Of a stretch of 64,000 bases of DNA, positions 1-9,400 are shown one piece after another; position 1 is the stretch's first letter; each line of letters begins with the position of its first letter. This DNA comes from Gammaproteobacteria bacterium (GTDB lineage Bacteria > Pseudomonadota > Gammaproteobacteria > Steroidobacterales > Woeseiaceae), in NCBI GenBank assembly GCA_009937615.1, contig JAACFB010000009.1:19725-83724 (forward strand). The letters run 5' to 3'. A program made the translations under genes and the position numbers. The notes beneath the pieces are model-generated. The model did not search any database. It had not been told where the DNA came from and saw only the letters and a program-made list of their open reading frames with translations.

Positions 1-322
1 CGGACTCCGCGTGTCCCGGCGTTGCAAGAATAAGCGCAAAGCGCAGTTTGGTCTGTGGCCCCGGCGTCAGCGTCGCCGCGGACTTCGCGTCCGCGACTAT
101 TTCGGCTTGCGTGGCCGGATCGCCGCTCGCGAGCCGATACAGTTCGCCCAGGTAATGCTCCGAATCAGGTGCGTCGGCAATGTCCGGCTCAGCGGACGAG
201 GCCGGTGCACCGCGCATGCTGTCCATCCAGCTCGCCGTCTGGGCGCAGCCCTGCAGCAGGATCATGAGCAGCAGCAACACCGGCAACCCGGTGGCGGGCG
301 TTGCCGGACACCTGCTACGCAT
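1..322 (-). CDS. Partial lipoprotein, QseG-like position (3' end outside window)
   Basis: This is an open frame on the minus strand running off the left edge; 107 codons are visible without a stop. The ATG at 322 overlaps the stop of the upstream kinase gene by 8 bases, a typical coupled arrangement. The product starts with a short basic n-region, a Leu-rich segment and a lipobox ending LLQGC, so it should be a lipid-anchored envelope protein. Behind the Cys come an acidic, Ala-rich linker and a predicted helical stretch. In the glrK-qseG-glrR arrangement of enterobacteria the gene after the kinase encodes the lipoprotein QseG, and position and lipobox fit that. Sequence identity to QseG itself was not established. 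The response regulator glrR would be expected just outside the window. Confidence 0.7.
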   Translation of the reverse strand, partial: MRSRCPATPATGLPVLLLLMILLQGCAQTASWMDSMRGAPASSAEPDIADAPDSEHYLGELYRLASGDPATQAEIVADAKSAATLTPGPQTKLRFALILATPGHAES

Positions 323-1778
323 TGGCCACCAACTTTTGCCGATCGACGGCACGTTGCTGCGGAATTTCGATCCGGAAGTGCGCGCCCGGGAATTCGTCCG
401 AATCGACCAGCTCCACTGAACCCTGATGTGCCTGGATGCATTCGAGAACGACCGACAGCCCGATCCCGGTTCCCGCAACCTGGCCGCCCTGCTCGCGGCG
501 GCCCTGGAAGAACGCGTCGAAAATTCGCGGGCTTTCGTCGTCAGGGATGCCGGGCCCGGAATCGCCAAATTCGATTCGAAAGCTCCGGGGCTGACGGCTC
601 GCCCGAATCGTGATGCTGCCCCCTCTCGGCGTGAACTTGAGCGCGTTCGACAGCAAGTTGTCGAGTACCGTGCGCATCTTTTCGCGGTCGGCGTTGACGG
701 TGAGGTCCTCTATCTCCAGTTTGAGATCGATGTCCGCGGCCTGCAGCGCCAGGCGCTGCGACTTGGCGACAGATTCTGCCAGCGCCCGGATGGGGAAGTC
801 CGACAGAGCCAATACCTCGGTCTTGGCCTGCCAGGCCGAAAAGCTCAGCAGATTTTCGATCAGCTGCTGCAGCTTCAGGCCGTTCATGCGCAGGATATCG
901 GTCACCTCGCGCTGCGGTTTCGCGAGTTCGCCGACCGTGCCGTCCAGCAAGAGTTCGGTGCCTTCGCGAATATTCGCCAGCGGCGTTTTGAGCTCATGCG
1001 ACATGTGCCGCAGGAACCTGTTTTTTTCCTGGGCCAGTTCGAGCAGGCGGACACGCAGCCACTCGAGCTGTCGGCCGAGGCGTTCGAGATCGCTCGGGCC
1101 CCTAACCTCGATCGGCTTGGAGAAGCCGCTCTGGCCGAGCTGATCGATTGCGGAATCGAGCTGCCGTATCGGTTTCGCGACCAGCAGCGTGAAGAACAGC
1201 GCAAGGATCAGTGTGCCGGGAACCAGCGCGGCGACCTGCCAGGCGGATACCTGTTGCGCCCGGCGCGTATTTGCCTGCAGATTACGCAACTCGCTGTCGA
1301 CGTAGGCAGTCAGCTCCGCCGTAAGCTCGGTGACCTGCCTGCGCAGCTCCGGGAACCTGTCGACGGCGGCCTGCGCCTCGGTCTCGCTGAGGCCGGCATC
1401 CTCAAGGGTGTCGATGACTCCATGCGCGGTCGCGCTGATCGACGTTGCGAGCGGTGCCGCGCCGGCCAGTTGAGTCAGCTGCGCCATTTCAGCGAGCTGC
1501 TCGTCGAAGGCGCCGAGGTCCTGGCGCATGAGCTGCCGGCTATCGTCGTTCCCAAGCACCTGGTACTGGCGCGCGACGCGCTCCAGCGAGCCGAGCTGCT
1601 CGGTCAAAAGACGGTTGTTCTCGGCCGTTGCGACCCCCGTGAACACCAGTTGCTCGCTTTGCGCCGCAAGCCGGTCAAGGTTGACGAGCGCCCAGATCAC
1701 GGCGAGCAGCAGCGGCAGGCCTACGATGCCAAAGCCGACGAGAATCAGGCCATTAAGGGATCTTGGGCGACGGATCAT
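315..1778 (-). CDS. Sensor histidine kinase, GlrK/QseE-like
   Basis: This 487-residue membrane histidine kinase has a transmembrane segment at about residues 10-32, a helical periplasmic region, a second membrane segment at about 181-201, and a HAMP linker ending near 250. The H-box around His261 (RHMSHELKTPLANI) is followed by an N-box (DNLLSNALKFTP), a G1 box (GDSGPGIP) and a G2 box (GTGIGLSVV), so it should autophosphorylate. The all-helical sensor region without a PAS domain and the following lipoprotein gene resemble GlrK (QseE), the kinase for the sigma-54 activator GlrR that responds to envelope stress. The family call is firm. The GlrK assignment is inferred from architecture and context, because the response regulator lies outside the window. 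Confidence 0.85.
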   Translation of the reverse strand: MIRRPRSLNGLILVGFGIVGLPLLLAVIWALVNLDRLAAQSEQLVFTGVATAENNRLLTEQLGSLERVARQYQVLGNDDSRQLMRQDLGAFDEQLAEMAQLTQLAGAAPLATSISATAHGVIDTLEDAGLSETEAQAAVDRFPELRRQVTELTAELTAYVDSELRNLQANTRRAQQVSAWQVAALVPGTLILALFFTLLVAKPIRQLDSAIDQLGQSGFSKPIEVRGPSDLERLGRQLEWLRVRLLELAQEKNRFLRHMSHELKTPLANIREGTELLLDGTVGELAKPQREVTDILRMNGLKLQQLIENLLSFSAWQAKTEVLALSDFPIRALAESVAKSQRLALQAADIDLKLEIEDLTVNADREKMRTVLDNLLSNALKFTPRGGSITIRASRQPRSFRIEFGDSGPGIPDDESPRIFDAFFQGRREQGGQVAGTGIGLSVVLECIQAHQGSVELVDSDEFPGAHFRIEIPQQRAVDRQKLVANA

Positions 1779-1817
1779 AATGCATTGAGTGTAGCACCGG
1801 TAAGACGGAACTACGGG

Positions 1818-2828
1818 TCAGGCGGCCCAGTAGGCGCTTTCGTCCTCAGCCGCGATCTTGCGTTCCCAGTCGAGGCTGGTTCGGACAATGGTATCGAGGT
1901 CGTCATACCGAGGTGTCCAGCCGAGCACGGTCCGGATTTTATCGGCTACGGCAATGAGTTCTGGCGGATCGCCGGCGCGGCGCGGTTCCTCGGTGATGTT
2001 CAGGGGCAGCCCATGAGCCCGCTCGACCGCGGCGAGCACCTCGCGCACGCTGTACCCGTGGCCATAGCCGCAGTTCAGCGTGGCCGACTCACCGCCTTCG
2101 CGCAGGTAATTCAATGCATCAAGATGCGCCGTTGCGAGGTCCTCGACATGAATGTAGTCCCGCAGTCCCGTACCGTCAGGCGTCGGGTAATCGGTGCCGA
2201 AAATAAAGACGCCGGGCCGGCGGCCAACGGCTGCTTCACACGCAACCTTGACGAGCAGTGTCGCTTTTGGCGTTGACTGGCCAATGGTGCCGCCAGGTTC
2301 GCAGCCCGCGACGTTGAAGTAGCGCAAAGCCACGTAACTTGGTCCGCCCGCGATCGCGAGGTCGCGCAGCATCCACTCGGTCATGAGCTTCGAGCTGCCG
2401 TAGGGGTTGATAGGCTGTGTCGGCGATGCTTCCGAGGCATGGCCGTCGGGCGGGATGCCGTATACCGCGGCCGTTGACGAGAACACGATGTGTTTTACAC
2501 CGTGGGCGTTCGCGCGTTCGAGCAGCGTGCGGCTGCTCGCGGTGTTGTTGCCATAGTATTTCAGCGGATCGGCAACCGATTCGGGCACGATCGTATGGGC
2601 GGCGAAATGCATGACCGTGTCGATGTCGTGATCGGCAAAAATCCGGTCGAGCAGGGCGGCATCACCGGTATCGCCGATGACGAGTTCGCCCGCCGTTACG
2701 GCCGCTTCGAATCCGGTCGACAGGTTATCGAGCGTGACCACGCCCTCGCCGGCGGCGCCGAGCTGGCGGACGACATGACTGCCGATATAACCGGCTCCCC
2801 CGGTCACGAGTATCTTCTTGTGGCCCAT
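1818..2828 (-). CDS. galE: UDP-glucose 4-epimerase
   Basis: This is a cytoplasmic short-chain dehydrogenase-type epimerase of 336 residues, the usual size, interconverting UDP-glucose and UDP-galactose for Leloir metabolism and surface polysaccharide precursors. The NAD-binding glycine motif GGAGYIGSH is at residues 10-18. The catalytic YxxxK pair is Tyr143/Lys147 (NPYGSSK), preceded by the conserved Ser region FSSTAAVYG. The start chosen is the ATG at 2828: it has a GGAGGA ribosome-binding site a few bases upstream and puts the dinucleotide-binding motif at the extreme N-terminus. A longer in-frame start at 2894 would add 22 residues with no family match. It sits 39 bases upstream of the kinase gene on the same strand; a shared transcript is possible but not shown. 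Confidence 0.95.
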   Translation of the reverse strand: MGHKKILVTGGAGYIGSHVVRQLGAAGEGVVTLDNLSTGFEAAVTAGELVIGDTGDAALLDRIFADHDIDTVMHFAAHTIVPESVADPLKYYGNNTASSRTLLERANAHGVKHIVFSSTAAVYGIPPDGHASEASPTQPINPYGSSKLMTEWMLRDLAIAGGPSYVALRYFNVAGCEPGGTIGQSTPKATLLVKVACEAAVGRRPGVFIFGTDYPTPDGTGLRDYIHVEDLATAHLDALNYLREGGESATLNCGYGHGYSVREVLAAVERAHGLPLNITEEPRRAGDPPELIAVADKIRTVLGWTPRYDDLDTIVRTSLDWERKIAAEDESAYWAA

Positions 2829-3058
2829 ACTTCCTCCGTAACTATTTGTAACCGGCGCCGAAAATTGTGAACTTGGCGCGCATTTCTGTGCCAAAGTTTA
2901 ACAATATTGGGATCAATTATTGGGACCTGAATCGCACAATGGATTGCGAGGCGGGTATCGACTGTCGCCAAAGACGGACGCTACCCGTTATACCGTCGTT
3001 CAGGCTCGACAGTTATCATTGAGCACATACGACGCCGGCGGATGCTTGGGCAAGCACG
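2829..3058. promoter_or_regulatory. Divergent intergenic region between galE and the metalloprotease lipoprotein gene
   Basis: These 230 bases separate divergent genes and must hold both promoters. The middle is AT-rich compared with the flanks. The heptamer ATTGGGA occurs twice as a direct repeat at 2906-2912 and 2919-2925, 13 bases apart, which could be a regulator site. No -35/-10 pair was convincing enough to mark, and nothing coding was seen. Confidence 0.3.
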
Positions 3059-5158
3059 ATGGATCGACCTGTGAACATTGAAATGGCTGTGAAGTCGTCA
3101 AGGCGAATGGCGCTGTGTGCCGCGACGCTGATCGCTACTGCTGTGCTGGTCACGGCCTGTGGCGGCGGGAGTGACAGCAGCAAAGACAGTGGCGGCGGCA
3201 GCGGCACGCCGGTCAACTCGGCACCGACCGCAAACGCGGGAAGCGACCAGTCCGTCAGCGAACTGACGGTCGTTACGCTGAGCGGCAGCGGGACCGACGC
3301 AAACGGCGATACGCTGACGTTTTCCTGGGACCAGATAGCGGGCGCGGCAGTGACGATCGCCGATGCCGGTTCGGCCCAGGCGACCTTTACCGCACCCGAT
3401 GTCGCTGCCGGGGCGCCCGAGATTCTGACGTTCGAGCTCACTGTCAGCGATGGCGCCGCAAGCGCGACCGACACGGTCAACGTTACGGTGGAGGAACCGG
3501 CAGACGCCGTGCGGGTTTTCGGAACCGTCGACTACGAGTTCGTGCCGCCGAACGACGTTTGCCGTGGCCTCGACTTTGGCAGCACGATTGCTCGGCCTGT
3601 TCGTGGCGCGACCGTGCAGCTGATCGACGTAGCGACGCTTGGCGTCCTGTCGCAGACCCAGTCGAGCAATACCGGCGAGTACTCGTTCGCGGGTATCGAC
3701 ACCAACCTGACGGTTCGCCTGCGCGTGCGCGCGGAGCTCAAGAAGACCACCGGAACATCGCGCTGGGATGTCGACGTACGTGACAACTTCGTCGAAGTCG
3801 CTGATCGCGGCACTCCGCCGCCGCTAAGCCAGCGCCCCCTGTACGTGATCGAGAGCGGTGATTTCGACACGGGTACGACCGACGTCAACCGCAACTTGAC
3901 GGCGACGACCGGCTGGACCGGTACGTCTTACGGCGAACCGCGCGCGGCCGCGCCGTTCGCGATTCTCGATGCGATCTATTCGGCCATGCGGTTTGTGTTA
4001 GCAACGGATCCGAGCGCCGTATTCCCGCCGCTGGACGCATTCTGGAGCGTCAACAACACTCTTACGAGCCCCACGGACATTGACGCCGGTGAGCTGGGCG
4101 CATCCTTCTACAACGGCGGCATCGATTCGCTGTTCCTGCTGGGCGACGCCGACGTCGACACCGAGGAGTTCGACGATCACGTGATCGTGCACGAGTGGGG
4201 CCACTATTTCGAGGATAAATTTTCGCGATCGGATTCTTTTGGTGGCCCGCATTCGATCGGCGATCGGCTCGATCTGCGGCTGGCTTTCGGCGAAGGCTGG
4301 GCGACGGCGCTGTCCGGCATGGCGCTGGACAACCCGCTGTACTGCGACACCGGCGTTGCCGGCACCTCGGGCGGCTTCGGTATTGGCGCCGAGTCGGGTT
4401 CATACAATGCGCGCGGCTGGTATGACGAGATCTCGGTGCTGCGGTTCATCTACGACATGTGGGACGATGCCGATGACGGCGGTGGCGCCGACACGGTCTC
4501 GGTCGGATTCGGCCCTATCTACGAGGTCATGACGGGACGCCAGAAGACGACCGAGGCGTTCACGACGATCTTCTCGTTTGCGACCGAGCTGCGCGCGATC
4601 CTCAACTCCGGTGACCAGGCCGGGCTCGACGCCCAGCTTGCTCGTGAGGATGTCCCGTCGACCGGTCTTGATATCTGGGGCAGCAACGTGACCAGCATCG
4701 ATCCGTCGGTCGATGCGTTTGCCGCCGGTAAACCCGATGTTTTCCCCATCTACACGGACATCGTCGCCGACGGCTCCGTGCTGAACATCTGTTTCAACAG
4801 CCAGTTCGATGACGGCCGCGACGGCAACAAGCTCTCCGAGGACCGTTACCTGCGGATTTCGGTTCCCGTGACCGACCAGTACGATGTCGAGATTGCGACA
4901 ACGACGCCGACACCGGTAACCGACGATCCGGATGATCGCGACCAGAGCGACCCGGACATCTACATTTTTCGTGGCGCGCAGTTCATCACGGCCGGAACCG
5001 GGCCGGATGACAACATCGAGACTTTCACGACACCGACGTTACAGGCCGGCCAGACCTATATCGCGGCCATCGAGGAATGGCGCTTTGATGACGAGGAAGC
5101 AGCCGCGAGTTATCCTGACCGGATCTGCATGAACGTCTCATTCTCGCCGACACCCTGA
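3059..5158 (+). CDS. PKD/Ig-like lipoprotein with HEWGH zinc-metalloprotease motif
   Basis: This is a 699-residue predicted lipoprotein: a basic n-region, a hydrophobic segment and the lipobox LVTAC near residue 33, followed by a Gly/Ser-rich tether. Residues of about 50-142 form a PKD- or cadherin-like fold (PTANAGSDQSV, then DGAASATDTVNVTV). A carboxypeptidase-regulatory-like beta domain may follow. At residues 378-382 the sequence is HEWGH, matching the HExxH zinc motif, and a Glu in FGEGWATALSG (about residue 412) could be the third ligand as in gluzincins. A surface-anchored peptidase is therefore inferred; the substrate is unknown. The start is uncertain: ATG 3083 would also give a good signal peptide, and neither start has a strong ribosome-binding site. 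The next gene follows after 15 bases, so co-transcription is likely. Confidence 0.7.
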   Translation: MDRPVNIEMAVKSSRRMALCAATLIATAVLVTACGGGSDSSKDSGGGSGTPVNSAPTANAGSDQSVSELTVVTLSGSGTDANGDTLTFSWDQIAGAAVTIADAGSAQATFTAPDVAAGAPEILTFELTVSDGAASATDTVNVTVEEPADAVRVFGTVDYEFVPPNDVCRGLDFGSTIARPVRGATVQLIDVATLGVLSQTQSSNTGEYSFAGIDTNLTVRLRVRAELKKTTGTSRWDVDVRDNFVEVADRGTPPPLSQRPLYVIESGDFDTGTTDVNRNLTATTGWTGTSYGEPRAAAPFAILDAIYSAMRFVLATDPSAVFPPLDAFWSVNNTLTSPTDIDAGELGASFYNGGIDSLFLLGDADVDTEEFDDHVIVHEWGHYFEDKFSRSDSFGGPHSIGDRLDLRLAFGEGWATALSGMALDNPLYCDTGVAGTSGGFGIGAESGSYNARGWYDEISVLRFIYDMWDDADDGGGADTVSVGFGPIYEVMTGRQKTTEAFTTIFSFATELRAILNSGDQAGLDAQLAREDVPSTGLDIWGSNVTSIDPSVDAFAAGKPDVFPIYTDIVADGSVLNICFNSQFDDGRDGNKLSEDRYLRISVPVTDQYDVEIATTTPTPVTDDPDDRDQSDPDIYIFRGAQFITAGTGPDDNIETFTTPTLQAGQTYIAAIEEWRFDDEEAAASYPDRICMNVSFSPTP

Positions 5159-5173
5159 AATGCATGCAGCCAG

Positions 5174-5776
5174 GTGAAAACTATGTATCGAACGATGCTC
5201 CCCTTTTTAATGTCGATGGCGCTGATTGCCGCCTGCGGTGACGAGGCTGGCAACGGCAGTGCGGCGACGAGCGACGCCAATGTGATCGAGCCATCGACCA
5301 GCGCGCCGAAGGTCACGTTCGAACCCGGCGGCACCGATGTGACGACGGTCAAGCCGAGCAGCCCGATTCAAATCAGCTACCGGATCATTGGTCAGCCAAT
5401 CATCGGCCAGCCCGTGGCGATCGACCTGCAGTTCGACTCCGCGCTCGGAGCAACGTCGTTCAACGTCAACTACCGTGTCAATGACTCGACGGCACTGCAG
5501 CTCCCGGAGTCGCAGGCATCGCGAGTCGCCGTGTCGCCAACCATTGCCGAAGAGCGCGGCAAAGCGGCGCAGCAGGTGCGGGTAATCCCGCTGCGGGAAG
5601 GGAGGCTGTACCTGAATGTCGCCGCCGAGGTCGAAACCGAATCAGGCTCGTTCTCCAGCGTGACGGCCGTGCCCATACAGGTCGGCCCCGCGGTTCGCGA
5701 ACTCCAGGAAAACGGCGTGGTTACGACGGACGAAAACGGTGAGCTGATCCGGACACTGCCGGCGAGGACCGACTAA
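5174..5776 (+). CDS. Hypothetical lipoprotein
   Basis: The product of about 200 residues begins with a hydrophobic segment ending in the lipobox LIAAC (Cys near residue 21), so it is probably lipid-anchored in the envelope. After a short low-complexity linker the rest looks all-beta, with alternating hydrophobic residues and a repeated motif (IIGQPIIGQPVAIDLQF), like an Ig-type adhesion or accessory domain. No enzyme motif was found. It begins 15 bases after the metalloprotease gene and is probably co-transcribed, so it may be a partner or substrate-binding accessory. The start could be the GTG at 5174 or the ATG at 5183; the ATG has an AGG eight bases upstream. The function is unknown. Confidence 0.7.
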   Translation: MKTMYRTMLPFLMSMALIAACGDEAGNGSAATSDANVIEPSTSAPKVTFEPGGTDVTTVKPSSPIQISYRIIGQPIIGQPVAIDLQFDSALGATSFNVNYRVNDSTALQLPESQASRVAVSPTIAEERGKAAQQVRVIPLREGRLYLNVAAEVETESGSFSSVTAVPIQVGPAVRELQENGVVTTDENGELIRTLPARTD

Positions 5777-5785
5777 CGGCGATGA

Positions 5786-6184
5786 ATGATGAAGCCCACT
5801 AAGATTGTTCTCCTGCCCCTGCTGCTTTCAGGCTGTGCTCACGGCCTGTTAGGAGGCCTGTCGGCCGTAGATACCTCTGGGTTTGGTTCTGGCTTAGGCC
5901 CGGATTCTACGGAAACAGCGCATCCCGGCGAACATCCCCCGGATCCTAGCACCCCCCTTGATACAAGGTTTATGGTGGGTGGCAAGGAGTATACCTATGA
6001 AATGCTTGGCTTTAAAAATGCGCGTGAGTATGCTCGGTACCATGATCGGAAGGATCCGTCGGCATCCAGTTTCAGCGCCGATGAGTATAAATCCGGTGCG
6101 TATCGATACGCTAAATCTGGTGAGCGTGGCAGCGTTAGCTGGCGTATTTCCCAATATAAGCACAGGGGAGAAGGCGATGATTAG
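5786..6184 (+). CDS. Small hypothetical lipoprotein
   Basis: The 132-residue product begins with a basic n-region, a Leu-rich core and the lipobox LLLSGC, so it is a likely lipoprotein. A Pro/Gly/Ser-rich stretch (about 25-55) is followed by a charged, Tyr-rich C-terminal part (YTYEMLGFKNAREYARYHDR). Codon use is visibly less G+C-biased than in the genes on either side, with more A/T-ending codons, which may mean recent acquisition. It follows the previous lipoprotein gene by 9 bases. No family was recognised. Two ATGs in tandem (5786, 5789) could both serve as the start. Confidence 0.55.
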   Translation: MMKPTKIVLLPLLLSGCAHGLLGGLSAVDTSGFGSGLGPDSTETAHPGEHPPDPSTPLDTRFMVGGKEYTYEMLGFKNAREYARYHDRKDPSASSFSADEYKSGAYRYAKSGERGSVSWRISQYKHRGEGDD

Positions 6185-6367
6185 GTGTCAACGGAAGGCA
6201 GGGTCTGCGATACCGATGATCCTCGGGACATCGATAACATCATAGAAGTTTTTAATTCTCCAGAACGGTCTCCCCGCCAAGCTTTACTCTCCGTTCTAAA
6301 TTCTGAAATTGAGTCAGTCATCGCCGTTGCGTCTTGGTCCGTTATCACTGTAAGGCGTCGATCATAA
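6185..6367 (+). CDS. Possible small protein immediately after the lipoprotein gene
   Basis: A 60-codon frame begins with GTG directly after the preceding TAG, so it could be translated by termination-reinitiation. The predicted peptide is soluble and mixed acidic/basic (RVCDTDDPRDIDNIIEVF), without signal or membrane segment. Its codon use is AT-richer, like the gene before it. There is no strong ribosome-binding site and no recognised family, so it may be a chance frame; the context is its only support. Confidence 0.3.
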   Translation: MSTEGRVCDTDDPRDIDNIIEVFNSPERSPRQALLSVLNSEIESVIAVASWSVITVRRRS

Positions 6368-6485
6368 TCGGGAATAATTTCCCAAAATAAAGCTGAAAAT
6401 CGGACCTGCGTCACAGATTCGGATGCGCCGCGGCCCGTAGAGTACGACCTTGGAATCGTTCTCAACGGATTGAGCGGGTCGCCCG
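6368..6485. promoter_or_regulatory. Intergenic region before the GGDEF-EAL gene
   Basis: These 118 bases hold no recognisable gene. Just after 6368 there is a short inverted repeat, GGGAA-TAAT-TTCCC, which could be an operator or a weak hairpin, and then an AT-rich stretch. A c-di-GMP riboswitch was looked for because of the downstream gene, but its conserved core was not found. Confidence 0.25.
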
Positions 6486-9400
6486 ATGCAAAAGGAGCTT
6501 CGCGACAGGATCAGACAGGCGACCGAGTCGTCTGCGATCGAGAAGCCGGACTTCGTCGCGTTGCTACGGTTGATCGACCAGCATTATGACAGGATGGAGG
6601 CGACGATCACGCAGTCGCTGGCCGTCTCGACACCTCTCGAAGCGATCTTCGACAGCGTCACCGAGGCGCTGCTCTCGGTCAGTGAAGGCGGCGTCATTTG
6701 CAGCGCCAACAAGATCTGCTCGCACTACTTCGATCTCACCCGCGAGGAACTGATTGGTTCCCGGATCGAGCGCATACTGCCCGACAGCAATACATGCTCC
6801 CTCGCTGAATTCCTCGATCCCTTCATGTCCCGCCTCGATGATACCCGGGTCAGGGTCGAGGGCGGCCGGGTCGAAGCGCAGCGCGCCGGAGGCGAACGCT
6901 TTGTCGCTGAAATCAGTGCGAGCGAACTGCAGGTCGGCGCAAGCAGGACGTTCGTGATCAGTCTGCGGGATGTAACCGGTCAGCAGAGAGAACAGAGCGT
7001 GCTCAAGGAAAGTGAAGAGCGCTACCGTGCGCTTGTCGAAAACGCGCCCGAGGCAATCGTTGTCTTTGACATTGACGAGAACCGCCTGGTGGATGCCAAT
7101 GAGCAAGCCTGCGAATTGTTCAACCTGTCGCATGCGCGACTCCTGACGGTTGGCCCGGAGGAGATAAGCCCCAGGATGCAGGCCGATGGGCTGCCGTCTT
7201 TCGGCGTTCGGCGCGGCTACGTGGATAGGGCGCTGAACGGAGAACATCCGACATTCGAATGGATGCACCTGAACTCGGATGGCGACGAAATTCCATGCGA
7301 GGTTCGCTTCTCGAGACTGCCATCGGCCGACCGCCGGCTGATCCGCGCAACGATCACCGACATCGCCGAGCGCAAGCGCAATGAAACGATAGCATTTGCA
7401 GAAAACAAGATACTGGAGATGATCGCCGCGAGCGTACCCTATGAGCGCACGCTACGCGCGATATGTCGCGGCGTCGAACGCATCAACTCCGGTTTTCGTG
7501 CCGCGGTGATGGAACTGGACGGAGACAGTCGAACGCTGCGCGTCAGCCAGGCGCCTGGACTCCCGGAATCGTTGAAGAGCTGCATGGCTTGCGTCAGGGT
7601 TGGTAGCCGCAGCATAAGCTGCGGTGCAGCCGTGCATCATGAGAGGGATACGTTTTGCGAAGACCTCGCCGCCGAGCCGGCCTGGGCAACAGTGAATGCA
7701 GGAACCGGGGAACATGCTACGGCGGCCGCATGGTCGTTTCTCCTGCGCGGTGAGGCCGACAACGTCATCGGCACGCTGGATGTGTTCGTCGATGAGAAAC
7801 GCGGACCTTCCACCGATGAGTTGGACAAGCTCAATCGCGTGGCCCGCCTTGCCGGCATCGCGATCAAGCGCCATCACGACGAAAGCAGGCTGCGCGACTC
7901 GGAGTCGCGCTATCGGGGCCTGTTCGAGAATGTCGTCGACGGAGTGTATATCGCGCGGCGGAGCGGCGAACTGATCGCCGCGAATCCCGCGCTCGTCGAG
8001 ATGCTTGGCTTCGGAAATGCGGAGGAACTCAAGGAAATCGGCAACACGGCAAAGCTTTACGTCAATCCGGTCGATCGGGAACGCGTATTCGCGCGGTTGG
8101 AAGCACAGGGTTACGTCAAGAACTTCGAGTACCGTCTGCGGCGCAAAGACGGGCGTGAAATCGTCGTCCTCGAGAACGCGCGCGCTGTCTGCGATGACGA
8201 AGGCAATGTCGTTGCGCACGAGGGCACGATTACCGATATCACGGATCGCAAAAGAGCCGAGACGCGTGTTTTCGAGGAGAAAGAGCGTGCCCAGGTCACG
8301 CTTCAATCCATCGGCGACGGAGTGATCACGACCGATGCTGAAGGCCGGGTCGACTATATCAACCCGATGGCACAGGACCTGACGGGATTCGACATGCGCG
8401 GCGCCCTGGGCCGGCCCATTACCGAGATAATGACCTTTACCAAAGAGCATCTGCACGCGCCAATCGATAACCCGGTGATGCGCTGCCTCCGGGAGGGAAG
8501 AGTAATTTCGCTTGACGAAACCTGCGTTCTGATTAACGCCAGCGGCGACAAGATACCGATTCAGGACTCGGCGGCCCCTATTCGGGACCGGGTCGGCAAC
8601 ATTATTGGCTCGGTCATCGTGTTCCATGACGTCAGCAAGGAGTCGCGGTTATTTCGGCAGCTGAGCTACCAGGCATCCCACGATGCGCTAACCGACCTGA
8701 TCAACCGGCGCGAGTTCGAAACCCGCCTCTTTACCGCACTCGATAAACTGCGTGGGGACACCGAGTCCGCACACGCACTGCTGTACCTGGATCTCGATCA
8801 GTTCAAGGTCGTCAACGACACTTTTGGGCACACGGCGGGTGATGCGCTGCTCAAACAGCTGGCTGATCTCGTGTACGCCAAGATTCGCTCGACTGACGTA
8901 ATGGCCCGGCTAAGCGGCGACGAGTTCGGGATTTTGCTCGAAGGTTGCAACGAGGCTCGAGCGATGCAGGTGGCGGAATCGATTCGTGGCGAGGTCGAAG
9001 GCTATCGCTTCGAGTGGAAAGACTCGTTCACGTCAATTCGCTGCTCGATAGGCGTCGTAATGGTAACGAGTGACAGCGACGACGTAGCTTCGCTCATGAG
9101 CTCTGCCGACGTTGCCTGTTATTCCGCCAAAGAGATGGGCCGCAACAAGGTGCATATGTACCAGGACAGCGATGCCTCTCTGCGTCACGAGGAGATGAAG
9201 TGGGTGTCCCGCATCACCAGTGCGGTGGAAGACGACCGGTTCGAGCTGTTTTTCCAGCCCATCGTGGGCATTTCGGAAGGCAGCGACAAGCGCAACGGGC
9301 ATTACGAATTGCTGTTGCGCATGCGTGACGAGAACGGCGAACTCGTCGGCCCTGACCAGTTCATACCTGCTGCCGAGCGCTACAACCTGATGTCGACGCT

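Noticed and set aside
426..2276. A 616-codon plus-strand open frame across the kinase and galE genes
   Set aside because: It is antisense to two clearly recognised genes, has no family resemblance, and long antisense frames are common in G+C-rich DNA.
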